64,000 nucleotides of DNA from Daphnia pulex. Taxonomy: Eukaryota > Arthropoda > Branchiopoda > Diplostraca > Daphniidae. The DNA lies in assembly GCF_021134715.1 (NCBI RefSeq), contig NC_060026.1, positions 10,345,001 to 10,409,000 on the forward strand. Direction: 5' to 3'. Positions 11,441 through 21,958 of this stretch are shown piece by piece; position 1 is the stretch's first letter; every line of letters begins with the position of its first letter. The notes under the pieces are model-generated. The model was given only the letters and a program-made list of their open reading frames with translations, ran no database searches and was not told the origin of the DNA. The translations under genes were made by a program, and so were the position numbers.

Positions 11441-11950
11441 CCTGTTATTCTGGGAGCTGCGGTAAAACGCGATTGATGACGAAATAAAAAAATTGCCTCA
11501 TTTAAAATAATATGTTCCAAAATTTAAATTTGTAAGCATGTAAATCGACTTCTAAAAGCCTCATTTATTGTTCTAATGGCTCAACATCATACAAAGGTTC
11601 GCCATTAACGATCATTATTTGCGTCAAGTTGACACATGCACGAAAAAAAAAAGGATGCAAAGTTAAAACATGACGAAATACATCTTTCATACTGTAAAAT
11701 TGTTTACTCTTTTGTTTGTTGTTTCTTGTCTAGCTAGGATTTTTTTTCAGTGGATCTCCATTAGGATTTACAAAGTAATTGTTATCTCGGTAGCCCTTGT
11801 CAGCCAAAGCCTTTTCGTCAATTTCAAGATGATCGATGAAAGCATCACGAGCTAATCTCAAGTCGGGCAACAGACCAGCAGACGACGTACTTTCTTCATA
11901 GGTTTTCTCACGCGTGAAACTCGTTTTTGGTTCAGTCTGTGCATCTTAAA
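11441..11950. other. No supported gene
   Basis: AT-rich sequence with one 61-codon open frame (11670-11855), hydrophobic at its start, with no ATG-led domain or splice context that I can defend. Confidence 0.3.
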
Positions 11951-12823
11951 ATGTCTCCGCGTTGGGCTCGCGATTCCAGAAACAAAGCTCACGTTATTCT
12001 CGAGAAAATGTTTCGAGACGGTAGCATTGAGGCCACTACGCAACCCAAATTAATCTACGAATCTAATTCATTGTTTCAAATTTTCTCTTTGTCGGTCTTT
12101 CGCACTGTGTTTAACGAATTAAAAAGCTCCAGTGGCCTCTTATGTAAGTGTTCCCCTTTTAAATCTTTCATTTTTCATATATTATATATTTTCTTTTATG
12201 ATTCAGTACGGAAACGTAGAGCTGAGGAAGAAAGTTTACATGATGATAGCAACTCTAGCAGCCCAGGCATCACAAAGGCCCTGAAGCAACTTGCAGACGA
12301 CAAAGCTGCTTATTCAGTCGAGAATCCAGATGCGCAGGTTACCCATCATAACCAACCCATTCTCATGTCGGTTTAAAAAGAGCCCCTCACCCAACAAGAA
12401 ATGTTTATCATCTTGTTTGCTCTTCCTATCGGCGCCACCGAAGTTCGTTTCACATTGGTCGGTAGTGGACTGGGATCGAGGCTGGCCATTATCGACTACT
12501 TGTGGCCTCCTATTGTATTTGAAATCGAAAACTTGTTTGCTGAGGAAATCAAGCAGGGTGAATTCGCAGATTTTCATCCGAAAATTATTGCCCTCAAGGA
12601 AGATCTCAAATTCACTCGTGAGTACCTTAGTGAAGCACCAAAAGGATCCATTGAACTCGCCCTTCCCATTCCTGTTCAAACGGCCAGTAACACAATCAAA
12701 CGCTATGGTAAAAAAAGAAAAGACGGAAGCCAGACTATGATTGTCGAGTTGACGGCATTCCAGACCAGCTATACGGTCGACCCGAAACACTGCAAAATAG
12801 AGTTTAAGGCAACGGGCCTATAA
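11951..12823 (+). pseudogene. Two-exon hypothetical gene interrupted by one in-frame TAA
   Basis: Exon 1 (11951-12143) starts MSPRWARDSRNKAHVILEKM. A phase-1 GT-AG intron joins it to an exon at 12207 (RKRRAEEESLHDDSNSSSPG...). That frame meets TAA at 12374-12376, but the same frame then stays open to 12823, through KEPLTQQEMFIILFALPIGA, and carries a well-formed protein region (EIENLFAEEIKQGEFADFHP ... KRYGKKRKDGSQTMIVELTA). One nonsense codon therefore splits an otherwise intact reading frame of about 270 codons. I recognise no domain. Alternatives are a recent pseudogene, stop readthrough, or a sequence error. A splice removing the stop was considered, but it breaks the frame. Confidence 0.45.
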
Positions 12824-12972
12824 TGATTTGTAGTTCTGCTGTTTGTTTTCAAAAAACTTGATTTGTTTATTTATTATAATTGACAATATACAAGTTAGAG
12901 TCCTTCAATATTCTTTATCTATGTCTTTAAGCTTTTTTTACCGCAGCACCCTGTATCTACATTATGTTATAG

Positions 12973-13343
12973 GGTGGGAACACGAAAAACTTGGCGGAGG
13001 AAACCCCATTGCACCTTGCGTGCGCGTCAAGTAATACAACAATAGTCCTTGATATTTGTACTCGGGGAGCTAGAGTGACAGCCCAAGATAAGCCCAAGAT
13101 AACAAGCAACGGACACCTTTGATGACGGCCATCATGTCAGGAAATCAAGGGTCCGTGCTAGTAATCTTAAAATGGGAATTTGTGGTAAACACGGACTTGC
13201 TAGCGTTGACAGACGACAACAATATGAATGCGTTGCAGTATTGCATACTGTTTAACGACCAAAGTACGGCGGCGAGAATAAGAACAATAGAGCTAGCTTT
13301 ATTGAGAAACCGTCAAGTAACCCCGCCGACTAGAACAATTTAG
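12973..13343 (+). pseudogene. Ankyrin-repeat fragment, frameshifted
   Basis: Frame 12973-13122 contains EETPLHLACASSNTTIVLDI, a canonical ankyrin signature (TPLHLA). After a one-base shift near 13113 the next frame gives TPLMTAIMSGNQGSVLVILK, a second ankyrin-like unit, continuing to a stop at 13343 (DDNNMNALQYC...). No start codon or upstream exon was identified. The host protein is unknown. Confidence 0.5.
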
Positions 13344-13700
13344 TTTAGGCCGGGGGAGGAAGAAATTGCGATAGAATATGAAACGGTTGATCCATTCGAA
13401 ACACCCGGGCTAACCCTTTATCTCAATGCAGGCGACACTTCGCCACCGATTTACATAACCACCGACCCCCTATAAATCGCGGCAGACGAATAGACAAGAC
13501 CGATTTTAATTTAGTTGGATTCGACATTAATTTTAACAGCGAGGGCAAACGTATGCTCGTTTTCGCCCAAGTTCTAGGCCTAGTGGTAAGAAAGATAAAC
13601 TTAAATAACGACATAGTAACAAGCAAACTTAGGTAGCTTTTGCTAATTGGGAGTGAGGGTAAAATGTCAAGTTAGAAAAGAAAAAACGGTTAACTAAACT
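13344..13700 (+). other. Coding-like traces after the ankyrin fragment
   Basis: Protein-like text appears in successive frames: EEEIAIEYETVDPFETPGLT near 13360-13410 and KTDFNLVGFDINFNSEGKRM near 13495-13560, running to a stop near 13635. They are probably parts of the same frameshifted gene as the ankyrin fragment. No family recognised. Confidence 0.25.
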
Positions 13701-13712
13701 AGAATTGTTGTA

Positions 13713-13982
13713 GTGTTTCTCTCGTTCTTCCTCCTCTTGTCTGTGTATGGCGTCCTCAGGAGCGGTCATCATGGAAGGCCTGATGATCCATCGGGACGGA
13801 AAAGAAAGGGGAAATTACGTTTGAAATTATTTTTACTGCCCGATTATCCAACGGGACGAAGAAAAAAAAGAAAAGAAAAATTACGTTTGATTAAATTTTT
13901 GAAACGTTTTCGCAACGGAAAGAGACGTTTTCTTACAGAAAAGAAAAAAATTTTGAAACGTGTTTCAAGAATGTTGCATTAA
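13713..13982 (+). CDS. Short, very basic ORF
   Basis: An open frame of 89 codons has a hydrophobic beginning (FLSFFLLLSVYGV) and then strongly basic text such as SGRKRKGKLRLKLFLLPDYP and KFLKRFRNGKRRFLTEKKKI. An internal duplication is visible (GRKRKGKLRLKLFLLPDYPT versus GRRKKRKEKLRLIKFL). There is no ATG at the frame start, so it would need an upstream exon. It could be a nucleic-acid-binding peptide or chance. Confidence 0.25.
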   Translation: MFLSFFLLLSVYGVLRSGHHGRPDDPSGRKRKGKLRLKLFLLPDYPTGRRKKRKEKLRLIKFLKRFRNGKRRFLTEKKKILKRVSRMLH

Positions 13983-14301
13983 ATTGTTGAATCGCCGAAA
14001 CCATCAGACGCGTGCCCGCTATGACAGTGAATTAGCCGAGGCACCCACCGCCAAAGCTAGGGCGCTGTCATAAGACAAACGACAGAGTGTGTCAAGGCGT
14101 TATTATTAAAGGGGAAAATATTAAATTCAGCCTACGGGAAAGGGGGAACGTTATCCCACGGGCTGCCATGAAGGGAGGGTGGAAATGGTGACGTTCAATG
14201 ATGAACGTGCTATGATGAACGAACGCAACTGATTGGAGTTAGTGGTGAACGGATGGCGACGTTGGTAGATCTTCAACATATAAACGCAAAGTTGAATCGG
14301 G

Positions 14302-14346
14302 AAACTGAAATAATGGTTTTCTTGAAGAAAACCATTATTTCAGTTT
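14302..14346. repeat. Perfect 22-bp-arm palindrome, 1-nt spacer
   Basis: AAACTGAAATAATGGTTTTC (then TT) is followed by a single G and its exact reverse complement ending CAGTTT. It would form a perfect hairpin or cruciform. Confidence 0.95.
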
Positions 14347-14353
14347 GTTCAAA

Positions 14354-14432
14354 TGCAGGGGGAAGAAATTTTCTTCCCCCTGCATTTTTTCCCGGGGGAA
14401 AAAAATTTCTTCCCCCTGCATTTTTTCCGGGT
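14354..14432. repeat. Second palindrome and 2x tandem unit
   Basis: TGCAGGGGGAAGAAA pairs almost perfectly with TTTTCTTCCCCCTGCA (14354-14384). The right half, CTTCCCCCTGCATTTTTTCC, is repeated once more ending near 14430, separated by a CCCGGG-centred stretch. The block begins 8 bp after the perfect palindrome. Confidence 0.9.
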
Positions 14433-14752
14433 TATTTACTAACCCGCGTAATATACAGCTCTGACTGTGGGGCGAGATTTCACCTCGTAGGGAAGGGAGA
14501 GACAAATAATTTAAGAAAACAAAAGTGGGAAGGGAATGCAGTATTACTAATATGTTCATCCTGCCCTGAGGCATGGAATAAGTTGAATTCTTGATTACAA
14601 AACAAAACAAGGTGAAGAAATTACCGAATGGAAGAGTAAATTTTCCAACTTTTCCCGTAGTAAAACAACATGATCTACCAAATTAATTCTACTTATCCAG
14701 CGAGTCGGTTTTAACCTTGCGTTCTGTTTAGAAAAAGCATTTTTTTTTCCAG

Positions 14753-15040
14753 TCCCATCTCAACAAATTTAATATCGACGTCCCCCATCGCCTTAAGCGA
14801 TTCTCTGTATCGGAAAACCCTATGTCAAAATCGTTATTGACCGCCACCAGCTTCGCGGAAATGACACCCGCAGGCCTACAAAAGGCCCGAAAACCCGAAA
14901 CCAATCTTGAATCAAGGCTTCCTTTTGAGACCCCCTTGTCAACCCCTTTTTTTGTGTCGCAGAACTATTCAACCGCAAATGTGGTCAATGTCCTCGGCAA
15001 AATCATGAACTTTTTGGCAACTATATTGATACAGTTGTAG
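14753..15040 (+). CDS. Exon-like open frame, unknown protein
   Basis: Directly after a T-rich acceptor (TTTTTTTTCCAG), a phase-0 frame reads SHLNKFNIDVPHRLKRFSVS ... LTATSFAEMTPAGLQKARKP and stays open to a stop at 15040. An ATG lies at 14822. Composition is protein-like, but there is no recognised domain and no upstream exon was found. Confidence 0.3.
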   Translation, partial: SHLNKFNIDVPHRLKRFSVSENPMSKSLLTATSFAEMTPAGLQKARKPETNLESRLPFETPLSTPFFVSQNYSTANVVNVLGKIMNFLATILIQL

Positions 15041-15420
15041 CTGACTTTACTTTTGCGTCTCGTTTTTTTTTCTTCTTCATGTCGTGGTAAAGGTTCTTCC
15101 CAGATTTGCTTGACTCCTTAGCACTTTTCCCCTTTGATGACTTGGAATGGAGTTTATCCTCCTTTTACCCCACCCAACCTTCCCATATTACTATCAAGTC
15201 TAGTTCGACTTCCGATCCCCTCGTTTTTTTTCTCTCACTGCTCCCCACTTTCACACCCAACTCCCCTCCAGATGTTTTTTTTACACCACGATATCGCATT
15301 TTTTTTTCCTCTCAACTTGTTCTTTCTCCCAGGACCGTTTATACCCAATTTCGATTCCAAATAATTTTTTTTTCACTATCGGCTATAATTTTTGTTGTGA
15401 TCCCCTCCTCCTCCCAACCC
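15041..15420. other. Pyrimidine-rich tract, probably non-coding
   Basis: Long runs of C/T produce overlapping open frames full of Ser, Pro, Phe and Leu in two plus frames at once. This is expected from base composition and is not evidence of a gene. Confidence 0.5.
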
Positions 15421-15980
15421 CGAAGTGGATGAATCGGGAACAGAAAGCTACATTTTGTTAAAACCCTTTAAGGGAAAGGAGGGAACACATGTGGTTGCAT
15501 GTGGTGGGGTTGACGGGGATAAACCAATGTATGAAAATGTCGTCAGGTCCCTCGCAAAGAATAAGCAATGAAAAAAAATCAGAAATTGTACAACGAAAAG
15601 AATGGAAATCCCCAATGAACTGACGAGGAGATGGACACGTAAGGTCCGTATCGTATCTGGTAATCATAAATTGAAACAAAGCGGCAAAATAGGCCATATC
15701 GGTCAAATTCCCGCACTTTCAAGTTTTGCAACGTATCGGAAACCAACCAATTGTTTCATTCCTCGCATTTTCTTTCTTACGTTCTGGAAATGTGCGGTAT
15801 AACCGGACATGTACACGAATGATATCATTAACAAAAGAACACCTAACAGTCCAATCCGTGTTCGATTGTCGACAAATTAGACACTGTTCTTTCCCATTTT
15901 TGCATAGGATAAAGACCAATCCGCTAATGTTTTCTCCCCGAGCCTCCCAGCATTGACCACATTGGTCACTTATCCAAACA
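15421..15980. other. Two opposed coding-like traces
   Basis: On plus, 15421-15583 reads PEVDESGTESYILLKPFKGK ... THVVACGGVDGDKPMYENVV and stops at about 15583. On minus, 15719-15980 reads DQCGQCWEARGENISGLVFI with CKNGKEQCLICRQ, a CxxC-rich segment that continues to a stop at 15719. Both are protein-like, and neither matches a family I know. They are probably remnants of different elements. Confidence 0.25.
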
Positions 15981-16607
15981 TCCTAACTTGGGCTGTACCG
16001 GTCTATCTTAGGTATTAAGTTTGTTTCAATCCTTAATTATTTTACTCTATATTGACCTGCAATATTCGCTTTTGGTTTAATTCTAGTATTGTCGAAAAAC
16101 AACAATGCATTTTATTTTCCTTTCACTCCGAACTTATATTCCTTCATATGTACCAACTTTGTTTTCTCACTTCAAATAGCATACGTGCCTTATCCATTTC
16201 AATCCGCCTTCCACCCCGATTTCCCCCACTATCGCATTCTTATGACACTTTGACCCGTGGTATTTCACCCTTGTCCCTCTCTTCCTACACTTATCCGCCA
16301 CTATCAACATTACAATCTATATTTTGTTTCTCCCTCTTTCTCTCTTTGTTTTGTGCTTGTTGGAACACTACTGGGATTGTTTTTCCCGAATATGTTCCCA
16401 AGCTCGTTTATCAATATCACCTTACAACAAGCATACCCGTTTTCTGCCCCAGTTTCCCCCACGCCCAATTTTTTCCCCTCCCTAAAACCAAGTATTAATT
16501 TGTTTGTTTTTTCTCCCCCCCCCTCATCCACCTGTCCTCGATTTATATATTTGTTTTTTCTATCGCCCCTTTTTCTTCCTATCCAACATTCCCCAGTTTC
16601 CAATTAT
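15981..16607. other. Pyrimidine-rich tract, no supported gene
   Basis: C/T-rich DNA, like 15041-15420, yields overlapping open frames on plus and a Gly/Glu/Lys-rich shadow on minus. No motif or splice structure. Confidence 0.4.
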
Positions 16608-17055
16608 GTTGTGTACTGCATTAAATGTATTAAATGTCGACTCCGAGAGTCGTCTCTAAAGGAGACGGCTCTGTAATTCCCCGGCGGCAGCCCCGCCCCC
16701 TTCAAGATGCCCGCCGCCAAGGACGTCACGCTATGACGTCACGCTATGACGTCACGCTATGCCGTCACGAAAAGGACGTCACGGCATCAGACAACGCTGG
16801 CTCAGCAACTCCCGAGTAAGCACTCGTCCAGGCCGGACTGGCCCTCACTCACGCTCGGACCAGCCGGCGTTACAACCCAGACCGACCGTGAAGACAGCCC
16901 GGACTGACCGGAAGACGTGCTGACAAGCGATCCCGCTGAATATAAGCCACCGCTTCTTCCCCTTATCTTGCTCTCTGCTGTACTCCCTCTTGACGTCTGT
17001 TAATATACAAGTTACTCTTCACCACACCGCGTCGTCTTCTTCCCCCTGTAAGAAC
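16608..17055. mobile_element. Candidate LTR (TGT...ACA), possibly solo
   Basis: A GC-richer block begins TGTTGTGTACTGC and ends CCCCTGTAAGAACA. It contains a TATA-like CTGAATATAAGCC near 16935 and a downstream pyrimidine-rich stretch, as in LTR promoter/R regions. It lies next to a BEL/Pao integrase relic on minus. The promoter signals read better on plus, so the LTR may belong to a different insertion. Orientation and partner LTR are unresolved. Confidence 0.5.
16722..16783. promoter_or_regulatory. Tandem CRE-like TGACGTCA cluster
   Basis: GACGTCACGCTAT is repeated three times head to tail (16722-16760), followed by GCCGTCACG and GACGTCACG. TGACGTCA is the consensus CREB/ATF half-palindrome pair. 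It lies about 170 bp upstream of the TATA-like motif in the candidate LTR, so it is a plausible enhancer. Function is inference. Confidence 0.6.
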
Positions 17056-17064
17056 AGCCTTTCA

Positions 17065-17170
17065 TCTAGATGGCGCTGAAAATGAGGATGAAGTTGGTTC
17101 TCTCTATTGTCTTTGTCTGCCTACCGTTACTCTTCTGACAGCTACTCTATACCATGGACATGTATTGGAT
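17065..17170. repeat. About 105-bp block repeated inverted at 27786-27890
   Basis: The text GTTCTCTCTATTGTCTTTGT, then TACTCTTCTGACAGCTACTC and CATGGACATGTATTG, recurs as its reverse complement near 27790-27885 with few differences. It borders the BEL/Pao integrase fragment, so it may be the 3' untranslated or terminal pol sequence of that family. Confidence 0.8.
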
Positions 17171-17960
17171 TGGGAATGAGGGGTTGCGAGTCGTACGGAA
17201 CAACGCTTACAAGCGTCAATGGTCTGGCGTTGACTACTGCGGTGACATCTGACATCGCGGTGGCAAGGACTTGTAGATCGACGAACCAGGTGAATGCCAT
17301 TATAAAGGAAGCGAAATCCATCGAGTGGGTGACCTTTAGATACACTGCACGACAGTCGAGGAAAGTAAAAATAACGCCATAGCGCTTCACCTTTCGACGA
17401 AGATGGTTTTGGAAAAAGGTCCCATTAGAAACCACATTAGAAAATGCCGGTTGATGTGATTGAAGCCGGCTTTCAGAAAAAGGACCCATCAACGGACGAT
17501 CCGGATTGCCGTTGCGAAATTTGCACGTGAAGCAATAACGGATAATGCGCAGGATGCGTGGGCGGGGCCGTAGAACATGATACTGCTGTCGCAAGCCGTA
17601 AAGCGTTAATTCAGTTATTCAGCTGACGCATGTTCCAGCCGCACACGCACTTCCCGTATCAACATGGTGGAGAGTTGACTGGTTGGATCCAAGATAAACG
17701 GATGCTTGGCAAATTCGGGAATAGAATAATGTTGCAGCCTTCCACCAACATGCATGACTCTGCATGTGTCTAACGTTAAGTGTGTGTCTAACGTTGGACT
17801 GAGCGATGCCAATTTCGATGTTGCTGGTACCGGTTTTCCTTTCTTGATATAATTAATCTCCATTGGGAAATGATGGGCTTTATCTACCTTGATGATTAAG
17901 TTAGTGGCTTCATGGATATTGGCCGGAATAAGCCATTTTTGCCCTACTTGCGGAAGATTT
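17142..17960 (-). pseudogene. BEL/Pao retrotransposon integrase region
   Basis: On minus, VGQKWLIPANIHEATNLIIK and INYIKKGKPVPATSKLASLS lead into MHVGGRLQHYSIPEFAKHPF (the LRVGGRL...KHP block typical of BEL/Pao). The next frame then carries RIIRYCFTCKFRNGNPDRPL ... LQSHQPAFSNV ... RRKVKRYGVIFTFLDCRAVY and THSMDFASFIMAF. The catalytic core after this is collapsed, passing quickly to DVTAVVNARPLTLVSVVPYD. The order H2C2 zinc region, RxxVKRYG, SRAVHxE-like and NSRPLTP-like is diagnostic of BEL/Pao. A frame break near 17600 and the missing D,D segment make it inactive. Confidence 0.85.
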
Positions 17961-17989
17961 TTTATTTTATTTCAATATTGATCATTTTG

Positions 17990-19067
17990 ATGAGATTTTT
18001 AATGATGTTATTTAAAACCTCCTCTTTTTTTCACCGGTCATGTGTTCTGAGAGTGTATAGTTTTTTGTAAAATGTGTAAATGACTTCGTGAATATCTGGG
18101 ATTACTGTTACTATTATCTTCCCAATTATCAATTGTTCTTTTTACAACACAATTTGTTCCTTTTATAATACATGCAACGGTACTGATTTCATTGCAAACT
18201 GACTTGTTTGATTTTCCTCTAATTTGCTTTCATTCCTCAATATGTTTGTAAATTTTTTTAGATTTGTTTTTAAAATAATAATATTTGCCTATTTCCCTCT
18301 CTCACCTTTCCACCATGTGTTTATAACGCAATATTTTTGTTTTTCCCTTTGAATACATTTTTCCTTTTCTTACTTAAATCTGGGTCATGAAGAATACTGG
18401 TATGAAGTTTCCATAGATATTTTTGATTCACTGGGTTGCATATGTTACGAAGGTTTAAAAAATTGTTTTTTTCTGTTTCTTGTAATGTTTAATTGTCGGG
18501 TTTATTTTCATGTAAAAATTCGTTTCTTAAATCTTAGTTTTGATCCCGTTTATGTTTAATGTTATATTTTTTATCATATTAATTTATAGTAAAGATAAAT
18601 CAAATTCATAGTGATTTTTTTTTTTGTTTTTCAAAAATTTTCCCTTCCCTTCTTCTTCTCATTTTCCTCTGCTTCTTCCTCGTCTTTCGATTTATAGCTG
18701 TCCCCTGTCAAAAGTGTTTTGAGTTTGTCAGAAGTTTTTCTGAGTATTTTTCTTGTCTCACCATTTTTCATTGATTGCTTTTCCAGCTCCATATAATTTG
18801 AATTCCCTGGATTTTGGGAATTTGTTGTGATATTTTGAATATTTATAACTACTCTATATTTTTCAAGTACTGTTTGGATTTTTTTATGTCAAGAATTAAG
18901 TTCACCTGGTGCATACTATATTTGTACCTTTTTCCATAGACTCGGATAATGTTTAATTTCCCATATTTTATGAATGGTATTCCATGAGAGCGTCTTTTGA
19001 AAAAAAATGAAAACATCTGTAGGTTTTTAGTTTCGAAACAACAATTTAGTTTGATTGTGAAAATCAA
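17990..19067 (-). pseudogene. Possible LINE-like or other retroelement remnant
   Basis: On minus, HEVIYTFYKKLYTLRTHDR then KKEEVLNNIIKNLIK occurs near 18000-18110, resembling the FYxxLY...-type helical segment of some LINE endonuclease/RT linkers. Upstream (18640-18900), VINIQNITTNSQNPGNSNYM and MKNGETRKILRKTSDKLKTL ... SKDEEEAEENEKKKG form an acidic/basic stretch in one frame, joining the 18849-19067 ORF across an A7 run. Family assignment is uncertain; it may be gag-like. Confidence 0.3.
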
Positions 19068-20178
19068 TAACAGTCAGCTGATCCGCAATTCCAAGTTTCA
19101 TGAACCATCTATGGTTCTATCTAAGAAAATCTCTTACCAACCAGTGCGACTCTGACGAACTAACGAAAAAAAAATCTACCCTAGATCATATCCCCAAATG
19201 TTTTCCAGTCCCATAACCGTAGTATTTCGTAGAATCTTTTACAGAATATCGCACTTGTTCTTATAGCTCCCTCGTTTTGCATCTTTTCGCCTTCGTAACA
19301 TCATTATCACATTTGTTTTTTTCATTTATCACATCACCTGTTCCTATCCATCATCACCTCCTCACGCCCCGTTTTCATCATATCTTCACATACATGCCTC
19401 ATCATCACATCATCTTATTATTTTCCATCATAGACCCTAAAACAAAGGACAGCATCATGCCACTGACGTTGAATCACGACTAACGATCTCGGTACACACG
19501 CAGCCACCATCCCGCTCTCTCCCTGCAGCAAGAGATGCCTCAGCTGAATTGCGAATTCACTATCAATTTCAGCACTTTTACATAGAAATCACTATTGTTC
19601 TATGACCTCTTGTCTCTACTCTTTTCAAAACCCATACTGGCCATCAATACTAAGTGAATCCCCAGCGCCAAGGTTCAACACGGGCAGTCTAGATTTCTTT
19701 TGACCGTTCTGAGGCCCTCGATCCAACTTCTGACACCAAATTTTATACGCTGCATCCTCTCGTATCGAATCCCTATCAGTTTTGCCTCAAGTACCCGCTC
19801 CAGCTCTCCTTCTTGACTATTGCATCCGCCACTGTACCTTGTACTGCCATTCATCCCCTTTTTTCCTCTTGCATCATCACGACGATGACTCGTCGAGATT
19901 TCAGAAAGGTTAAAATTTATAATCATTAAGAAACCAAATTGCGCAAATACAAAAAGTTATCAATTGATGAAGGTGGAACTTGTATTTACACATTTTCACT
20001 GTAAGTCTCTCTTTACTTTAACAGTGCTGGTCGAATTATTTTAAATTGATGTTTTTCTTTAAAATTGATTTTATTTTTTATTTTTGTTTTCTGTCACCAA
20101 TCCATTACAATCCCCAAACCATTATTGGATCACTTCTTCGAAATGGTGAACATCTAATTCGTCAAATCATTGGACATT
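19068..20178. other. CT-rich and AT-rich DNA with a short repeat
   Basis: No gene is supported. The stretch CTCTTTTCAAAACCCATACT...CATCAATACTAA at 19618-19660 recurs at about 21186-21228 (CTCTTTTTCAAACCCATACT...CATTAATACTAA). These direct repeats could be ends of one decayed element enclosing 19660-21190. An ORF on minus (19675-19926) is Gly/Arg-rich and unrecognised. Confidence 0.35.
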
Positions 20179-20960
20179 GAGACTTCATTAAGGGAAGAAA
20201 ATGCACATCTTACTAGATAATTTGGCATTGGCACAGGGAACTGCCGAACAAGATTTGGTAAGCAAATGTTATTTTTCATACTTATAAACTATGACTAATT
20301 GTTTGATCAATTTCATTTTTATAGACTGCTCAGAACATATCCACTGAAAAAAGGATGAACCGACTGAAAGAGATGCGTCGGTACCTCTTTGACCATCTTC
20401 AACTTCTCAATCAAAAAATAAACCAGCGATTTTCTAAAGATAAGGAGATGTTTAGCAGCGATAGCATTATTTTTTTTAATAACCATGTCATAGTTGACTT
20501 GTAATTTCAATTCTCCTTCTAGCTAGAAAACAGAACGAAGAAATGGTAGAGAAATTTCGGTTAAGTGGACGTTCCCTCGGTAAGTACAATAAATAAAAAA
20601 AAAATCAAATAATCAAGATAAGACTGAACGAAATTTGATTTTTATTTCAGGGATCCAAAGGAATCTCACAAAGAAAAAATTGAATTGGCAGCAGAGGCAA
20701 ATTCCATCTACGTAAGAAATCTTGCCAAAGACATGACAGAAAATATGTTGAGGGAGGTTTTTGAAAAGTATGGACCCATTTACTACCTTTTGAAAAATTC
20801 AGAAAATCTGCTATCGGGAAATTTGAAGATTCTGCCTCCGCTTCCCATGCTAGTTCCAGTCTTTGGGACAAATTTGAAATTTTTCCCTCAAAAATATAAT
20901 TTCATCGAGAGGGTGGTGAAACTGAATAAGTGTAAGTTTCCATTTTTTATGCCGCTCAGT
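20179..20960 (+). pseudogene. Coiled-coil plus RRM protein remnant
   Basis: Exon-like pieces with GT-AG borders are present. The first ends AQGTAEQDL at 20257. It splices to a helix TAQNISTEKRMNRLKEMRRY ... DHLQLLNQKINQRFSKDKE at 20326. KQNEEMVEKFRLSGRSL follows near 20525-20580. After an acceptor at 20650 comes PKESHKEKIELAAEANSIYV then RNLAKDMTENMLREVFEKYG. The last piece is a clear RRM beta1-alpha1 (IYVRNL ... F..YG). The frame does not carry cleanly across 20580/20650, and the RRM is cut off after YGPIYY, so it is a relic. RNA binding is the family role; the parent gene is not identified. Confidence 0.5.
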
Positions 20961-21004
20961 TAAATATCCAAACAAATGCTATCTCTCCGATCTTCCCTCC
21001 CCCT

Positions 21005-21125
21005 ATTCTGTACATTTGCATTTTCACGGTAGTCTACCCCGTTCCTCATGTTGTTCCGTTATTTCCAAACTGCTGCTATCTTTGCGATGGACCCCCCCCC
21101 TATTCTATGTATTTGTATTTTCACG
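21005..21125. repeat. Imperfect tandem duplication
   Basis: CCCCTATTCTGTACATTTGC...TTTTCACGGTAGTCTACC is followed about 95 bp later by CCCCTATTCTATGTATTTGT...TTTTCACGGTAGCCTATC. Confidence 0.7.
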
Positions 21126-21649
21126 GTAGCCTATCTTTTTTGGTTAATAAAAGGGCTGTCTATTGCCAAGAAAACCTATTGTATTACTCTTTTTCAAACC
21201 CATACTTGCCATTAATACTAAACGAATCCCCTAGTACCTCCTAGTATCTAGTCATTTTTCGAACATGAAAACCCAGATCATAACACTACCTAAAAAATGA
21301 AAACTTCCACCATTGTGAAATTCTAGGTTGCTGCCTGCGCTTCCTATGCTAGATATTTGTGATCAATTTGAAATTTGTAACGCCCAAATTTACTCTGACA
21401 TTTTATTTTCATAAATTAAAACTCGATAAAATTGCCAAACTGATAATAAATCAGATCCTATGGAAGGGGGGATTGTTCATTTGAATGATTTTATTTCTGC
21501 CCACTCCCGATTTGTGCATTTTATTAAGTTTCTTTTTTTACAGGGAATTTCTAAAAAAAACCTTTAATAGATAGAATTATAGATAGATTAAGGTAAAGTT
21601 TTTCTTGGTAATGAGATATCGACTAAAATGAAATAGATTAATTGTAAAA

Positions 21650-21958
21650 ATGAAAATGGGTGTCCGCAGAGCAAAAAGTCGTGCGGCTTGTCGACTTGTG
21701 CACACCGTAGTGGAGGTTGATGGCTGCTACAAGTTTTTCTTGATTCATAGCCTGATTGGTTTGTTATTGTGGACTGAATTTTTATATTGGTCTGCTAGTC
21801 ACGTGTTATGGCAGACCAGCAATATTTTCGATAAAATGGATTACCATTCCGATTGTAAGAAGTCCAATGCTCATAAATTGCGTGTTGTTTACACTCAGCA
21901 TTTTGACTTGATTTTTTCAAGGTTTGTTTCTGGACAGAAGTTCAATTCGATTTTTTGA
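21650..21958 (+). CDS. 102-codon ATG-led ORF, unrecognised
   Basis: The ORF begins MKMGVRRAKSRAACRLVHTV and has a hydrophobic mid-segment (FFLIHSLIGLLLWTEFLYWS) that could be a membrane helix. The surroundings are AT-rich. No splice partners, homologues or regulatory signals are visible; it could be chance. Confidence 0.2.
   Translation: MKMGVRRAKSRAACRLVHTVVEVDGCYKFFLIHSLIGLLLWTEFLYWSASHVLWQTSNIFDKMDYHSDCKKSNAHKLRVVYTQHFDLIFSRFVSGQKFNSIF

Noticed and set aside
12302..12411. A 61-bp intron that would remove the in-frame TAA at 12374
   Set aside because: The candidate GT...AG has no pyrimidine tract and joining it breaks the downstream frame.
15041..16607. Many long open frames on plus rich in Ser, Pro, Phe and Leu
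   Set aside because: C/T-rich DNA keeps several frames open at once; no motif, start or splice structure distinguishes any of them.
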